A DNA stretch of 64,000 nt from NCBI GenBank assembly GCA_950097015.1, contig CATNEN010000005.1, forward strand, positions 2,595,501 to 2,659,500, read 5' to 3'. Below are positions 13,801 to 23,040 of the stretch, in pieces. A program made the position numbers and the translations under genes. The stretch is from Macrostomum hystrix. Taxonomy: Eukaryota > Platyhelminthes > Macrostomidae. The stretch's first letter is position 1. The number at the start of each line of letters is the position of its first letter. Below the pieces are notes generated by a model. That model was not told the origin of the DNA, did not search any database, and saw only the letters and a program-made list of their open reading frames with translations.

Positions 13801-16800
13801 TCGCATTCCCACCGCTGCAAAATTCGTTTTCAGGTGGATAATTCAGCAAAGTGTACGAGCGTATAGGGTCGTCGGACAGTGTGTTCACCTGTTAGACAGT
13901 GTGTTCACCTGTTAGACAGTGTGTTCACCTGTTAGACAGTGTGTTCACCTGTTAGACAGTGTGTTCACCTGCTAGACAGTTTGTTCACCTGTTAGACAGT
14001 GTGTTCACCTGTTAGACAGTGTGTTCACCTGTTAGACAGTGTGCTCACCTGTTAGACAGTGTGTTCACCTGTTAGACAGTGTGTTCACCTGTTAGACAGG
14101 CTATTAAACAGGCTAGATGTTTTATATAGACTAGCAATCACAGAAAATGACATTTTCAATTAAGATAGGAGCTTTGGTAAAGCTTTACAGTTTGGTAAAG
14201 CTAAAATTTCAAAAAAGTGAAAAAAGTGATTGCCTGCCTTAGTGACATTCAGAAATTAACAGATCAGAATTTTCATTAAAAAAAGAAAACGAAAAAACGA
14301 AAAAAACACAAAATTGTATTTGTAACGAATTTTATTGCCACTTAATTAAATGGAGCAAATTTAGTTTCAAAGCAACAGCGCATAACTAAAAAGCCAACTA
14401 ATTTCCTGCAGTTTTAATTGACAAAAATCTGCCTGTATTTGCCAAGGCGTTAATTAATTAACCCAACCTGTGATTTGTTCGCTTCAGTAGATTATTTAAT
14501 TTACTATTGGAGTACGTCAAATGATTGGGGCGAAAAAGGAATATTAATTATAAAAAAACCATGTCTACCTACTATTTTACCTGCCTACCTGCCTACCATT
14601 TTACCTGCCTACCTGTCTACTATTTTACCTGCCTACCTGCCTACCATTTTACCTGCCTACCTGTCTACTATTTTATCTGCCTACCTGTCTACTATTTTAC
14701 CTGCCTACCTGTCTACTATTTTACCTGCCTACCTGCCTACCATTTTACCTGCCTACCTGCCTACCATTTTACCTGCCTACCTGTCTACTATTTTACCTGC
14801 CTACCTGTCTACTATTTTACCTGCCTACCTGTCTACTATTTTACCTGCCTACCTGTCTACTATTTTACCTGACTACCTGTCTACTATTTTGCCTGCCTAC
14901 CGTCTATCAATCTATCTACCTGTTTACCTACCTACCTGTCTACCAGCCAACCTGTCTACCAGGGGGTCGATGGCGGAGCGGTTATCGCGTTTGCCTCTCG
15001 CACCAAGGTCCCTAAGTTCGATTCCACGGCGAGGCCACATTATTATTTGGGGCGCAGCCGAGGAGAGAAGGCTTGGGGGCTTGTCGTGCAATTTACGCCC
15101 TTAAGGGCCAACCTCCAAGGCACAGTGAGAGTGTACACTGCCTGACGATGAGAAAGTCAGGGCAGATGTACACACCTGTGTGAGCGTATGCCTGCGTACA
15201 GTATCTGTGTGCGTGTGTGCTCAGGAGTCAGCGAAATGGGCAGAATTGCCTCCTCGCTGGCTGCGGGTCTAGTGTCACCAAATTATGTGCCATTGCCCGC
15301 AGCCTTCCTGCAATTATTATTACTATTAACCTGTCTACCAGCCTAACTTTCTCTGTCTACGTACCTATTGTCCAACTCTTTCTCGTATTTACCTATTTAC
15401 CTTATCTACCCGTATCCCTTCAAGACATCAAGCGAACGCGGCACTGTATCCTAAAGCAGCCCCGAATCTGATCTCACCTCCTTCTGTTCGCCGCTGAGTC
15501 CGACCTCCTCGCCCTCCTCCAGCACCAGCAGCTCAGCCGTGGATCGCTCGTCTCGAAGGCTGCGCGCCATCTCCATAGCTTTGAGTCTCTCTCGCCTGCT
15601 GGACTGCGCCCCGTTCCACACAAATATTAGCCGGCCCTGGTCGTTGATAAACACGTCACCGGAGTTGATTGAGGACCATTCGATTGGCACCTATGGGAGA
15701 TGATTGTTCGGGTTAAGGATTTTTATATTTTCATTTTTAAGAGATTTTTCATTTCGAGAATAAGATTAGAGTGAGAGGGATAAAGGAGTAGTGGGAGAGG
15801 GAGAGTCATGTAGAGTGAGAGGGATAGAGAAGTAGAGTGAGAGGGATAGAGAAGTAGAAGGAGAGGGAGAGAGAAGTAGAAGGAGAGGGATAGAGAAGTA
15901 GAAGGAGAGGGAGAGAGAAGTAGAGTGAGAGGGATAAAGGAGTAGATTGAGAGGAAGAGAGAAGTAGAGTGACAGGGAGAGAGAAGTAGAGTGACAGGGA
16001 GAGAGAAGTAGAGTGAGAGGGATAGAGAAGTAGAGTGACAGAGATAGAGAAGTATAGTGAGAGGGAGAGAGAAGTGAATTGGGAGGGAGAGAGAATAAGG
16101 GCAGACGATTATGAATACAAATGTTCAATACTTGAAAGTTACAATTTAGGTTAAAATGCGACAAGCCTAAACAAAATTAGGTTTCTATTGTTAATCTATA
16201 ATCCATTATGATTAAATCCAGCTAGATCCAGTGGAAAAAGCCAAGAAAATCTCTATGCAGAAATGCTTATAGTTAGCTATTGATTGGGACGATTTGGTGA
16301 ATAAGACAATATAGATCGACTATTGGTAAGTTAAGCAATTGTACAGGGCATGCAGACTGCACTTTTGGTTCGTGAGAAATTGACAGAAATATAGTTATTA
16401 AAGATAGTGAAATTAAAAATTATTTCGCCATAAAGAACTGCCAGTGGCTGATATGTCTCCGACTAGCTGTTTGATTTCAAAGAGTGGGACAAAAGCTGAT
16501 GCTATTTTTAGAAACACGAGCTAGTGTTATGGATTTATGCAGTAGCTCAAAGTATCATATTTCGCGCGGTCTACTGCAAAGTGATTTAGCCAATTTATAT
16601 AACTGCGAATATTGTCACTGAAGATTTCTGCAATGAAGAATCAACTTTTCTTTTTCTTCTTTTTTACCTAATTAGGCTACCTATATTTTTTAACTTTCAA
16701 ATCGTTGCACAAAAATAAAATTGTGAAAGTCCCAGCTAAATAATTTATTTTATTATCGCTAACAATCTCTCCATTGAAATCCCATCTATTCGTTGAGATC

Positions 16801-19800
16801 CCATTTCCCTCTTGTAATCCCATCTCTTCATTGAGATCCCATCTCTCTCTTGTAATCCCATCTCTTTACTGAGATCCCATCTCTCTCTTGTAATCCCATC
16901 TATTCACTTAGATCCGATCTCTCTTGTAATCCCATCTCTTCATTGAGATCCCATCTCTCTCTTGTAATCCCATCTATTACTTAGATCCGATCTCTCTTGT
17001 AATCCCATCTCTTCATTGAGATCCCATCTCTCTCTTGTAATCCCATCTCTTCGTTGAGATCCCATCTCTCTCTTGTAATCCCATCTCTTCATTGAGATCC
17101 CATCTCTCTCTTGTAATCCCATCTCTTCGTTGAGATCCCATCTCTCTCTTGTAATCCCATCTATTACTTAGATCCGATCTCTCTTGTAATCCCATCTCTT
17201 TATTGAGATCCCATCTCTCTCTTGTAATCCCATCTATTCATTGAGATCCCATCTTTCTCTTGTAATCCCATCTCTTTATTGAGATCCCATCTCTCTCTTG
17301 TAATCCCATCTCTTTATTGAGATCCGATCTCTCTTGTAATCCCATCTATTCATTGAGATCCCATCTTTCTCTTGTAATCCCATCTCTTTATTGAGATCCC
17401 ATCTCTCTCTTGTAATCCCATCTATTCATTGAGATCCCATCTTTCTCTTGTAATCCCATCTCTTTATTGAGATCCCATCTCTCTCTTGTAATCCCATCTA
17501 TTCACTTAGATCCGATCTCTCTTGTAATCCCATCTATTTATTGAGAACCCATGTCTCTCTTGTAATCCCATCTCTTAATTGAGATCCCATCTCTCTCTTG
17601 TAATCCCATCTCTTCATTGAGATCCCATCTCTTCATTGAGATCCCATCTCTTCATTGTGATCCCATCAAGTCACTGAGATCCCGTCTATTAACTGTTATC
17701 CCATCGTTTCATGATTGGGATCCCATTATTTCATCCCACGTTAGTTATGTAGTAAATATAAAATGTTGTTTTTAATCTGATTGACTAAACAAGCACTGTC
17801 AATCATTAGAACAAAGAGAAGTTATTTTCCCCTATTCAATTTTTCTACATAGCTCGTATATCTACCCAATCAGGTCAAGCTGATTCACCGAAAATTTGCA
17901 CACACTAAATTTAACTCTATTCTCAGACTGAGGTTAAGCAAATAGCCAGACACTCATAACCTCCCCACGGAGCAATGACATGCCATGCAGAAGTAAAAAT
18001 AATGAACGAATATGGGTATATAAAGCAAATAAATGGGTTTGAACAAAGTGTGCTCCCAAATGGGTTGAAAATATATTTAAAAGGAAAGGGATCAGAATGT
18101 GTAACTGGGGTGTAGAAGACAGTGGGTAAGAAGACAGTGGGTAAGAAGACAGAGGGTAAGAAGACAATGGGTAAGAAGACAGTGGGTAAGAAGACAGAGG
18201 GTAAGAAGACAGAGAGGGGAAGAAGACAGAGAGGGGAAGAAGACAGAGAGGGGAAGAAGACAGAGAGGGGAAGAAGACAGAGGGTAAGAAGATAGTGGGT
18301 AAGAAGACAGAGGGTAAGAAGACAGAGAGGGGAAGAAGACAGAGAGGGGAAGAAGACAGAGGGTAAGAAGACAGAGAGGGGAAGAAGACAGAGAGGGGAA
18401 GAAGACAGAGAGGGGAAGAAGACAGAGAGGGGAAGAAGACAGAGAGGGGAAGAAGACAGAGAGGGGAAGAAGACAGAGAGGGGAAGAAGACAGAGAGGGG
18501 AAGAAGACAGAGAGGGGAAGAAGACAGAGAGGGGAAGAAGACAGAGAGGGGAAGAAGACAGAGAGGGGAAGAAGACAGAGAGGGGAAGAAGACAGAGGGT
18601 AAGAAGATAGTGGGTAAGAAGACAGAGGGTAAGAAGACAATGGATAATAAGACAGAGAGAGGAAGAAGACAGAGAGGGGAAGAAGACAGAGGGTAAGAAG
18701 ATAGTGGGTAAGAAGACAGAGGGTAAGAAGACAATGGATAATAAGACAGAGAGGGGAAGAAGACAGGGAGGGTAGGAATACAAACGTAAATGATGTAAGT
18801 TGAGCAGAAAAAAAGCAAAAAGTAAATGATCTTCAGCGCAACAGACCTGGCGGCACCTGGGGCTTCGTTTGCCCTTGACCTGGTAGAGCTTGGGCTCGTG
18901 ACTGCTCCTGTCGACGTGGCTAAGTCCTGACTTGACTCCGCCCTCATTGTACTTGATGCCCTTCTTGAAATAGGACAGAAACGCCAGGCTCTCGTTGCCT
19001 TCAACTTCGCGATGTTGAACCGGGGCGCCGCCGCACAGATCGTCCAGTTCGACTGTTTTGAAAGCGGCAATTGTGGATTCGTCCTGCGAACAGCCGGAAC
19101 CGAGCCAGAAGTGCACGTGTTGCTCGAGTCGACCTTTGGTCTCCAAGCAGCTGTAGACAATGTAGGCGTCACCGCGATAGAAATTTCCCCACTGAGGCTT
19201 GGGAACAGCGACTACCTTCATGTCCTGTTAATGAGGATTGATGATTAGCACCTGTAGATTGTTAATCCCAACTCCAATCTAATCAGGTAGATTGTCAAGT
19301 CCAATCTAATCTAATCAGGTCGATTGTCAATTCCAACCCCAATCTAATCAGGTAGATTGTCAATTCCAACCCCAATCTAATCAGGTAGATTGTCAAGTCC
19401 AATCCAATCTAATCAGGTAGATTGTCAATTCCAATCCAATCTAATCAGGTAGATTTTCGATTCCAACCCCAATCTAATCAGGTAGATTGTCAATTCCAAC
19501 CCCAATCTAATCAGGTAGATTGTCAATTCTAACCCAATCTAATCAGGTGGAGTGAGGTGAGAGGTAGAAATAGGTGAGAGGTAGAATGAGGTGAGAGGTA
19601 GAATGAGGTGAGAGGTAGAATGAGGTGAGAGGTAGAATGATGTGAGAGGTAGAGCGAGGTGAGAGGTAGAGCGAGGTGAGAGGTAGAATGAGGTGAGAGG
19701 TAGAATGAGGTGAGAGGTAGAATGAGGTGAGAGGTAGAATGAGGTGAGAGGTAGAATGAGGTGAGAGGTAGAATGATGTGAGAGGTAGAGCGAGGTGAGA

Positions 19801-22800
19801 GGTAGAGCGAGGTGAGAGGTAGAATGAGGTGAGAGGTAGAATGATGTGAGAGGTAGAATGATGTGAGAGGTAGAGCGAGGTGAGAGGTAGAGCGAGGTGA
19901 GAGGTAGAATGAGGTGAGAGGTAGAATGAGGTGAGAGGTAGAATGAGGTGAGAGGTAGAGTGAAGTAGAAAGTTTGTGAATTGATAAATAGAATGGAATG
20001 TAACATTAGATATGGAATTTTTCTAAACCCTAAAATGTCGGTCAAGGGATATTGATTCCCCAGTAACTAAATAACTCAGTAGACTCAAATGGATCAGTAT
20101 AGAAGACAAAGACACTATCAGCCAGGCTTTCGAGGCTGTAACAAATGATTCTATAATTATGAAATGTACTTTTCAACATGATTCCCGTTTCGGCTCCACC
20201 CAAAAATTGTGGAGCACGATCATGGCGACGAGAGTTAGGAGGCTGTGCATCGTATCGGGGTCATCCTTAACTGGGTGTGGCTGTTCAATCGATGCAGTAT
20301 TTACTCTCGTTAATTATGCACCACCTGCGTTTCATTTTCTAGCCCAAACAGAAGAAGAGAACATACTACTATGATTCACTCATGTACTCTATTAGTGTAA
20401 ATTGCTATAAAGAAGAGGTTGTAGCCTAGTGGTTAGGGCGTCGGACTAACGACTTGAAGGTCGGGGGTTCGATTCCCGACTCCACTGAAACAATTTGTGT
20501 CCTTTAGCAAGACACTTAACTCTGCATTGCTTCAGTTCACCCAGCTGTTAAATGGGTACCAGCATCAGCTGGGATAATTGAAGGTGGGTGTGGCGTCCCC
20601 CCAGTCCATGGACTGAACAGCTGTACGCAGCCTTCAGATGCGCCGCGCAATAGCTGCGGCTGTGCTGTCGACTGACCCGATTAGGGCAGGTGTAATCAAT
20701 TATTTTTTTTATTAACATAAAGAAAAACAGGGCCATTAGTGTATGCCAAAATTAGAAAAATATAAGAAGATGATATAAGAGAGACAGGGTACAGGGAATT
20801 ATGGTACAGGGCACAGGGTACAGAGTACAGGGAATTAGGGTACAGGGTACAGGGTACAGGGTACAGGGTACAGGGTACAGAGTACAGGGAATTAGGGTAC
20901 AGGGTACAGGGTACAGGGTACAGGGAATTAGGGTACAGAGTACAGGGTACATGGTACAGGGAATTAATGTGTCTAACAAATTCCTAGAATTCCTATGACA
21001 TGCACAGAGATAGATAAAACAAAACATTGAAACACAGGGAAAATTGAATTTGAAATAAGAATCGCGATTATAGACGAGAATGAGATTCTTGATTTACGCT
21101 TTTTTTCTCTTCAACTTCAAAACCGGGCTTCTAACAAAATGTGTCACCCCCCTAGCAGCTTATCGTATTCTAAGAAAGTTGTGGGTTAAGAAAATTAGTT
21201 GGTTTAATATAGTTTTCGCTGAAGAACAAGCGAAAGTAAGTTGAGCTAAGCAAACGACTTGGCTGTGAATTGCCCGGTCAGTTTTAGATGTGGACACAAC
21301 TCAACTCAAGTAAAATTATCCAAGGTAGCAAAAAATCTTCTGTGCGAAACGGAGGTGCACCTAGGGAGAGAGAGGGAGAGAGTGAGAACAGGCCAGCAAT
21401 TTATTGATCGAAAAAAAGAAGCAAATTTCAATCGATTTCGACATACGCAGAGAGAGGGGGAGAAATTGGAATAGACCGAATGGGGATCTAAATATCCTAT
21501 AGCGGTTAGCAACAAGGTCGGGAAAATTCTGGACCTCCCTCTTAACTACAGAAGCAGAAATGGTCAAAATAAATATATATTTTTTATATTATAACCCAGT
21601 ATCTACCCACAATGGGTTGGCGCCCTGCATTGTAAAATTTATATTGCTTTATTATGCTGCAATTTCACTTTCCCTTCCTTTCTGCTTCTTTATTGTTGTG
21701 TTCCGACTTCAAATCTCGCCGTATTACACCCCTAGGGCGAGAACAATTTGCCCATCTTAGAATTCTAAGGGTTTGGTCTTCGGAATAGCAGCACACTTGG
21801 CTGATATAATTTAGGTGCTTAGGTGAAGGCTGAGATTATGTTGACCAGGGGCCGGCGAACTCCAGCCCGCGGGCCAGCGGGCTCGAAACTCCCAAATCCG
21901 GCCCGTTGCCCCTTGCGACACCTACAGTATCCTGTTTCATCTCTACCGTGTCTCATCTCTCCCGTGTCTCATCTCTTCCTATCTCGTCGCTACCGTGTCT
22001 CATCTCTCCCTTTCTCATCTCTCCCGTGTCTCATCTCTCCCTTTCTCATCTCTCCCGTGTCTCATCTCTTCCTATCTCGTCGCTACCGTGTCTCATCTCT
22101 CCCTTTCTCATCTCTCATGTGTCTCATCTCTCCCGTGTCTCATCTCTACCGTGTCTCATCTCTCCCTTGTCTCATCTCTTCCTATCTCGTCGCTACCGTG
22201 TCTCATCTCTTCCTATCTCGTCGCTACCGTGTCTCATCTCTCCCTTTCTCATTTCTCACGTGTCTCATCTCTCCCGTGTCTCATCTCTACCGTGTCTCAT
22301 CTCTCCCTTGTCTCATCTCTTCCTATCTCGTCGCTACCGTGTCTCATCTCTCCCTTTCTCATCTCTCATGTGTCTCATCTCTCCCGTGTCTCATCTCTAC
22401 CGTGTCTCATCTCTCCCTTGTCTCATCTCTTCCTATCTCGTCGCTACCGTGTCTCATCTCTCCCTTTCTCATCTCTCATGTGTCTCATCTCTCCCGTGTC
22501 TCATCTCTACCGTGTCTCATCTCTACCGTGTCTCATCTCTTCCTTGTCTCATCTCTTCCTATCTCGTCGCTACCGTGTCTCATCTCTACCGTGTCTCATC
22601 TCTCCCGTGTTTCATATTTCAATGACCGCTGTCAATGCGGCCCGCAGTCGTTTTTTAAGTTCTCTCTTTGGTCCACTATCTAATAAGTTTGCCGACCTCT
22701 TACGTAGACCATGCGGTAGCTATAAGCATGTGAATTTTATACACTTGGTGTACAGAAGGGTGTACTTAATTGATTCTGTCAGAATCAATGAATATCGTAG

Positions 22801-22951
22801 AATACATTTTCCTATAGTTTTTATTTATAATAAAATGAAAAAAATAAAGGAAAGTTTATTTTACCTCAACTCGCCACACGGCAAAGTAGGGTTTGTTCAA
22901 CGGAATCGACTTGAAAGCGGGGTCGATTGCCCCCTGCGGCGGCTGCGACAT
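4877..22951 (-). CDS. VIL1: Villin: six gelsolin repeats plus villin headpiece, 16 coding exons
   Basis: Coding exons in transcript order: 22951-22865, 19224-18847, 15690-15478, 13814-13699, 10616-10538, 10340-10242, 10142-9995, 9888-9788, 9703-9560, 9481-9323, 8746-8558, 8474-8353, 7136-7016, 6277-6035, 5919-5716, 4990-4877. Every junction is GT..AG and phases match, giving 838 residues (human villin is 827). The N-terminus leads into FAVWRVE|DMK; G1 has [12 protein letters not shown] and [15 protein letters not shown]2 [18 protein letters not shown]3 from about residue 265; G4 [10 protein letters not shown] and [16 protein letters not shown]5 NSNDTFVLV and GTTGDERE; G6 [20 protein letters not shown]. 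After a Gly/Ser linker the headpiece (about 785-838) ends [17 protein letters not shown]. Villin is a Ca2+-regulated protein that severs, caps and bundles actin. The symbol marks orthology class; villin versus advillin is not resolved. Exon 7 could instead start at 10211, adding 23 residues after a 30-bp intron; the 99-bp intron aligns better. Confidence 0.93.
5095..5612. repeat. Minisatellite in villin intron 15, ~24-bp unit
   Basis: Imperfect copies of CCAAGGTGGCTCTACCCCTT / CCCAAGTTGCTCTACCC between the headpiece exon and the linker exon. The long reading frames over it come from the repeat. Confidence 0.85.
6376..6870. repeat. 26-bp minisatellite in villin intron 13
   Basis: The core (about 6465-6630) is near-perfect copies of TAATCAGCTGTTTAATCCCC plus CTTTTA. 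Flanking copies are more degenerate. The unit contains the palindromic E-box CAGCTG. Confidence 0.85.
7137..7764. other. Unique part of villin intron 12
   Basis: AT-rich intronic sequence between exon 13 and the adjacent array. I see no gene; a short reading frame at 7346-7546 (minus) looks like chance. Confidence 0.4.
7765..8140. repeat. 30-bp minisatellite in villin intron 12
   Basis: About twelve copies of a 30-bp unit containing AAATCTACCATAGAACATTC and GTAGGTCC. The period is a multiple of three, so repeat-encoded reading frames stay open on the minus strand. Confidence 0.9.
8210..8312. repeat. Direct duplication of ~52 bp
   Basis: A block starting GGTTCTAAATCTATGCCATA and ending TTCGTTAAATAT occurs twice in tandem next to the 30-bp array, just downstream (in transcript sense) of villin exon 12. 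Confidence 0.8.
8747..9322. other. Villin intron 10, unique sequence
   Basis: No repeat or gene is seen. An open stretch at 8760-8877 on the minus strand has an AG-bounded start, but the flanking exons join in frame without it (MIVFD|GGKAGW), so it is intronic. Confidence 0.5.
10892..11045 (+). mobile_element. Diverged 3' fragment of a tRNA-derived SINE
   Basis: TTCACCCAGCTGTAAAACTG, a GGTGGG...GGCGCCCC block, a 'tatggtctgaacagc' block and a 'tagatgtac' block follow the same order as the 3' half of the SINE at 20415-20716, with many substitutions. No box A or B and no target-site duplication are seen. It lies in villin intron 4. Confidence 0.6.
11553..12990. repeat. 36-bp minisatellite in villin intron 4 with a 12-bp palindrome per unit
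   Basis: About 40 copies of a 36-bp unit, TAGATTCTAGATCTAGAGTT plus CCATG(T/C)(C/T)TGCAATA(A/C)C. Each unit contains the perfect palindrome TCTAGATCTAGA. Because 36 is divisible by three and no unit carries a stop on the minus strand, a reading frame of over 500 codons exists, repeating [12 protein letters not shown]. It starts outside the array on a non-ATG codon and lies inside an intron, so I do not call it a gene. Confidence 0.95.
13290..13672. repeat. CTGT-rich minisatellite (~40-bp composite) beside villin exon 4
   Basis: Alternating TGTCTGTCTGTCCACTAGCC and TGTCTGTCTGTCCACCAGGA half-units. The array ends about 25 bp from the donor of exon 4 (13699). Confidence 0.85.
13876..14100. repeat. 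20-bp minisatellite in villin intron 3
   Basis: Eleven near-perfect copies of GTGTTCACCTGTTAGACAGT directly upstream of exon 4 in transcript orientation. Confidence 0.95.
14566..14962. repeat. 24-bp minisatellite in villin intron 3, interrupted by a SINE
   Basis: Copies of TTTTACCTGCCTACCTGTCT plus ACTA, degrading toward 14962, where a SINE has inserted. Degenerate array sequence resumes after the SINE near 15328-15420. Confidence 0.9.
14963..15327 (+). mobile_element. tRNA-derived SINE, full length, with 14-bp target-site duplication
   Basis: The head is tRNA-like, with pol III box A TGGCGGAGCGG and box B GTTCGATTC spaced as in a tRNA. The body is about 290 bp and the tail is ATT/ACT-rich (ATTATTATTACTATT). 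It is flanked on both sides by AACCTGTCTACCAG (14949-14962 and 15328-15341), as expected for L1-type target-primed insertion into the surrounding minisatellite. It would be moved by a partner LINE that is not in this window. Confidence 0.8.
15765..16100. repeat. Purine-rich minisatellite in villin intron 2, ~22-bp unit
   Basis: Copies of GAGAGAAGTAGAGTGAGAGG and variants, close in sequence to the array at 4139-4535. The rest of the interval to 16764 is unique AT-rich intron with no gene seen. Confidence 0.85.
16765..17720. repeat. 38-bp minisatellite in villin intron 2
   Basis: About 25 copies of a unit made of TCTTGTAATCCCATCTCTTC and ATTGAGATCCCATCTCTC. Several copies carry a shorter GATCCGATCTC variant. 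Confidence 0.95.
18112..18778. repeat. 17-bp purine-rich minisatellite in villin intron 2
   Basis: Runs of GAAGACAGAGAGGGGAA (17 bp) alternating with 15-bp GAAGACAGAGGGTAA variants. It is almost pure purine on the plus strand and pyrimidine-rich in the villin transcript. Reading frames over it on the minus strand (17923-19221) merge exon 2 with repeat and are not genes in themselves. Confidence 0.95.
19252..19970. repeat. Two adjacent minisatellites (33-bp, then 17-bp units) in villin intron 1
   Basis: 19252-19550 repeats TAATCAGGTAGATTGTCAAT plus TCCAACCCCAATC (33 bp). 19545-19970 repeats GAGGTGAGAGGTAGAAT (17 bp) with GCG and TGATG variants. The switch between the two is abrupt. Confidence 0.9.
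20415..20716 (+). mobile_element. tRNA-derived SINE with conserved-looking core, 8-bp TSD
   Basis: The head contains box A TAGCCTAGTGG and box B GTTCGATTC and folds like a tRNA (anticodon arm GACTAACGAC). The core has TGTCCTTTAGCAAGACACTT and TTCACCCAGCTGTTAAATGG. Cores of this type are, as I recall, shared by SINEs of several invertebrate and aquatic lineages; this is from memory and unchecked. The tail is T/A-rich. Flanking ATAAAGAA (20407-20414 and 20717-20724) is a likely target-site duplication. It lies in villin intron 1. A single functional tRNA gene is unlikely because of the long SINE body. Confidence 0.8.
20786..20966. repeat. 7-bp GGGTACA repeat with AATTAGGGT interruptions
   Basis: A short array of ACAGGGT heptamers broken by ACAGGGAATTAGGGT. 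TTAGGG occurs only inside the interruptions, so this is not a telomeric tract. Confidence 0.9.
21846..22702. mobile_element. hAT-like nonautonomous element (MITE) with minisatellite interior
   Basis: The left end CAGGGGCCGGCGAACT (21846-21861) and the right end, read inverted, AAGAGGTCGGCAAACT (about 22686-22702) form imperfect terminal inverted repeats of the CAGNGGTCGGCAAACT type seen in hAT elements. Both ends carry an inner CGGCCCG block (about 21898 and 22635). No transposase is present. The interior (21925-22615) is an array of CTCATCTCTCCCGTGT-type units. A clear 8-bp target duplication is not visible. Confidence 0.55.
21925..22615. repeat. CTCATCTCTCCCGTGT minisatellite inside the hAT-like element
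   Basis: A 16-bp basic unit with CCTTTCTCATCTCT and TTCCTATCTCGTCGCTACCG variants arranged in larger blocks of roughly 160 bp that recur. All three plus frames stay open through much of it, purely because of composition. Confidence 0.9.
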
Positions 22952-23040
22952 AGTGATCAGATGCTCCACTGGAATAGATTTTTTAATTCGTGCGTAAATT
23001 GTCTTATTTAGTTCAATTTTTTTACGTACTTGTAGCATCT
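22952..23040 (-). other. Villin 5' leader: short exon end plus a 61-bp intron
   Basis: The first coding exon begins after an AG at 22970-22969, leaving a 17-nt leader before the ATG at 22951. A donor-like GTACGT lies at 23029, giving a possible 61-bp intron 22969-23029. Joining ...CTACAA to TGGAGCATC creates an in-frame ATG across the junction, six codons upstream of the annotated Met (M-E-H-L-I-T-M). Either start is possible. Confidence 0.4.

Noticed and set aside
17923-19221. 432- and 412-codon minus-strand frames
   Set aside because: They begin in villin exon 2 and read through the donor into a 17-bp repeat. Only 18847-19224 is coding.
20415-20490. Functional tRNA gene
   Set aside because: Box A and B are present, but the sequence continues into a SINE body with a target-site duplication and there is no pol III terminator right after the tRNA-like part.
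20786-20966. Interstitial telomere repeat (TTAGGG)
   Set aside because: TTAGGG appears only singly within interruptions of an ACAGGGT array.
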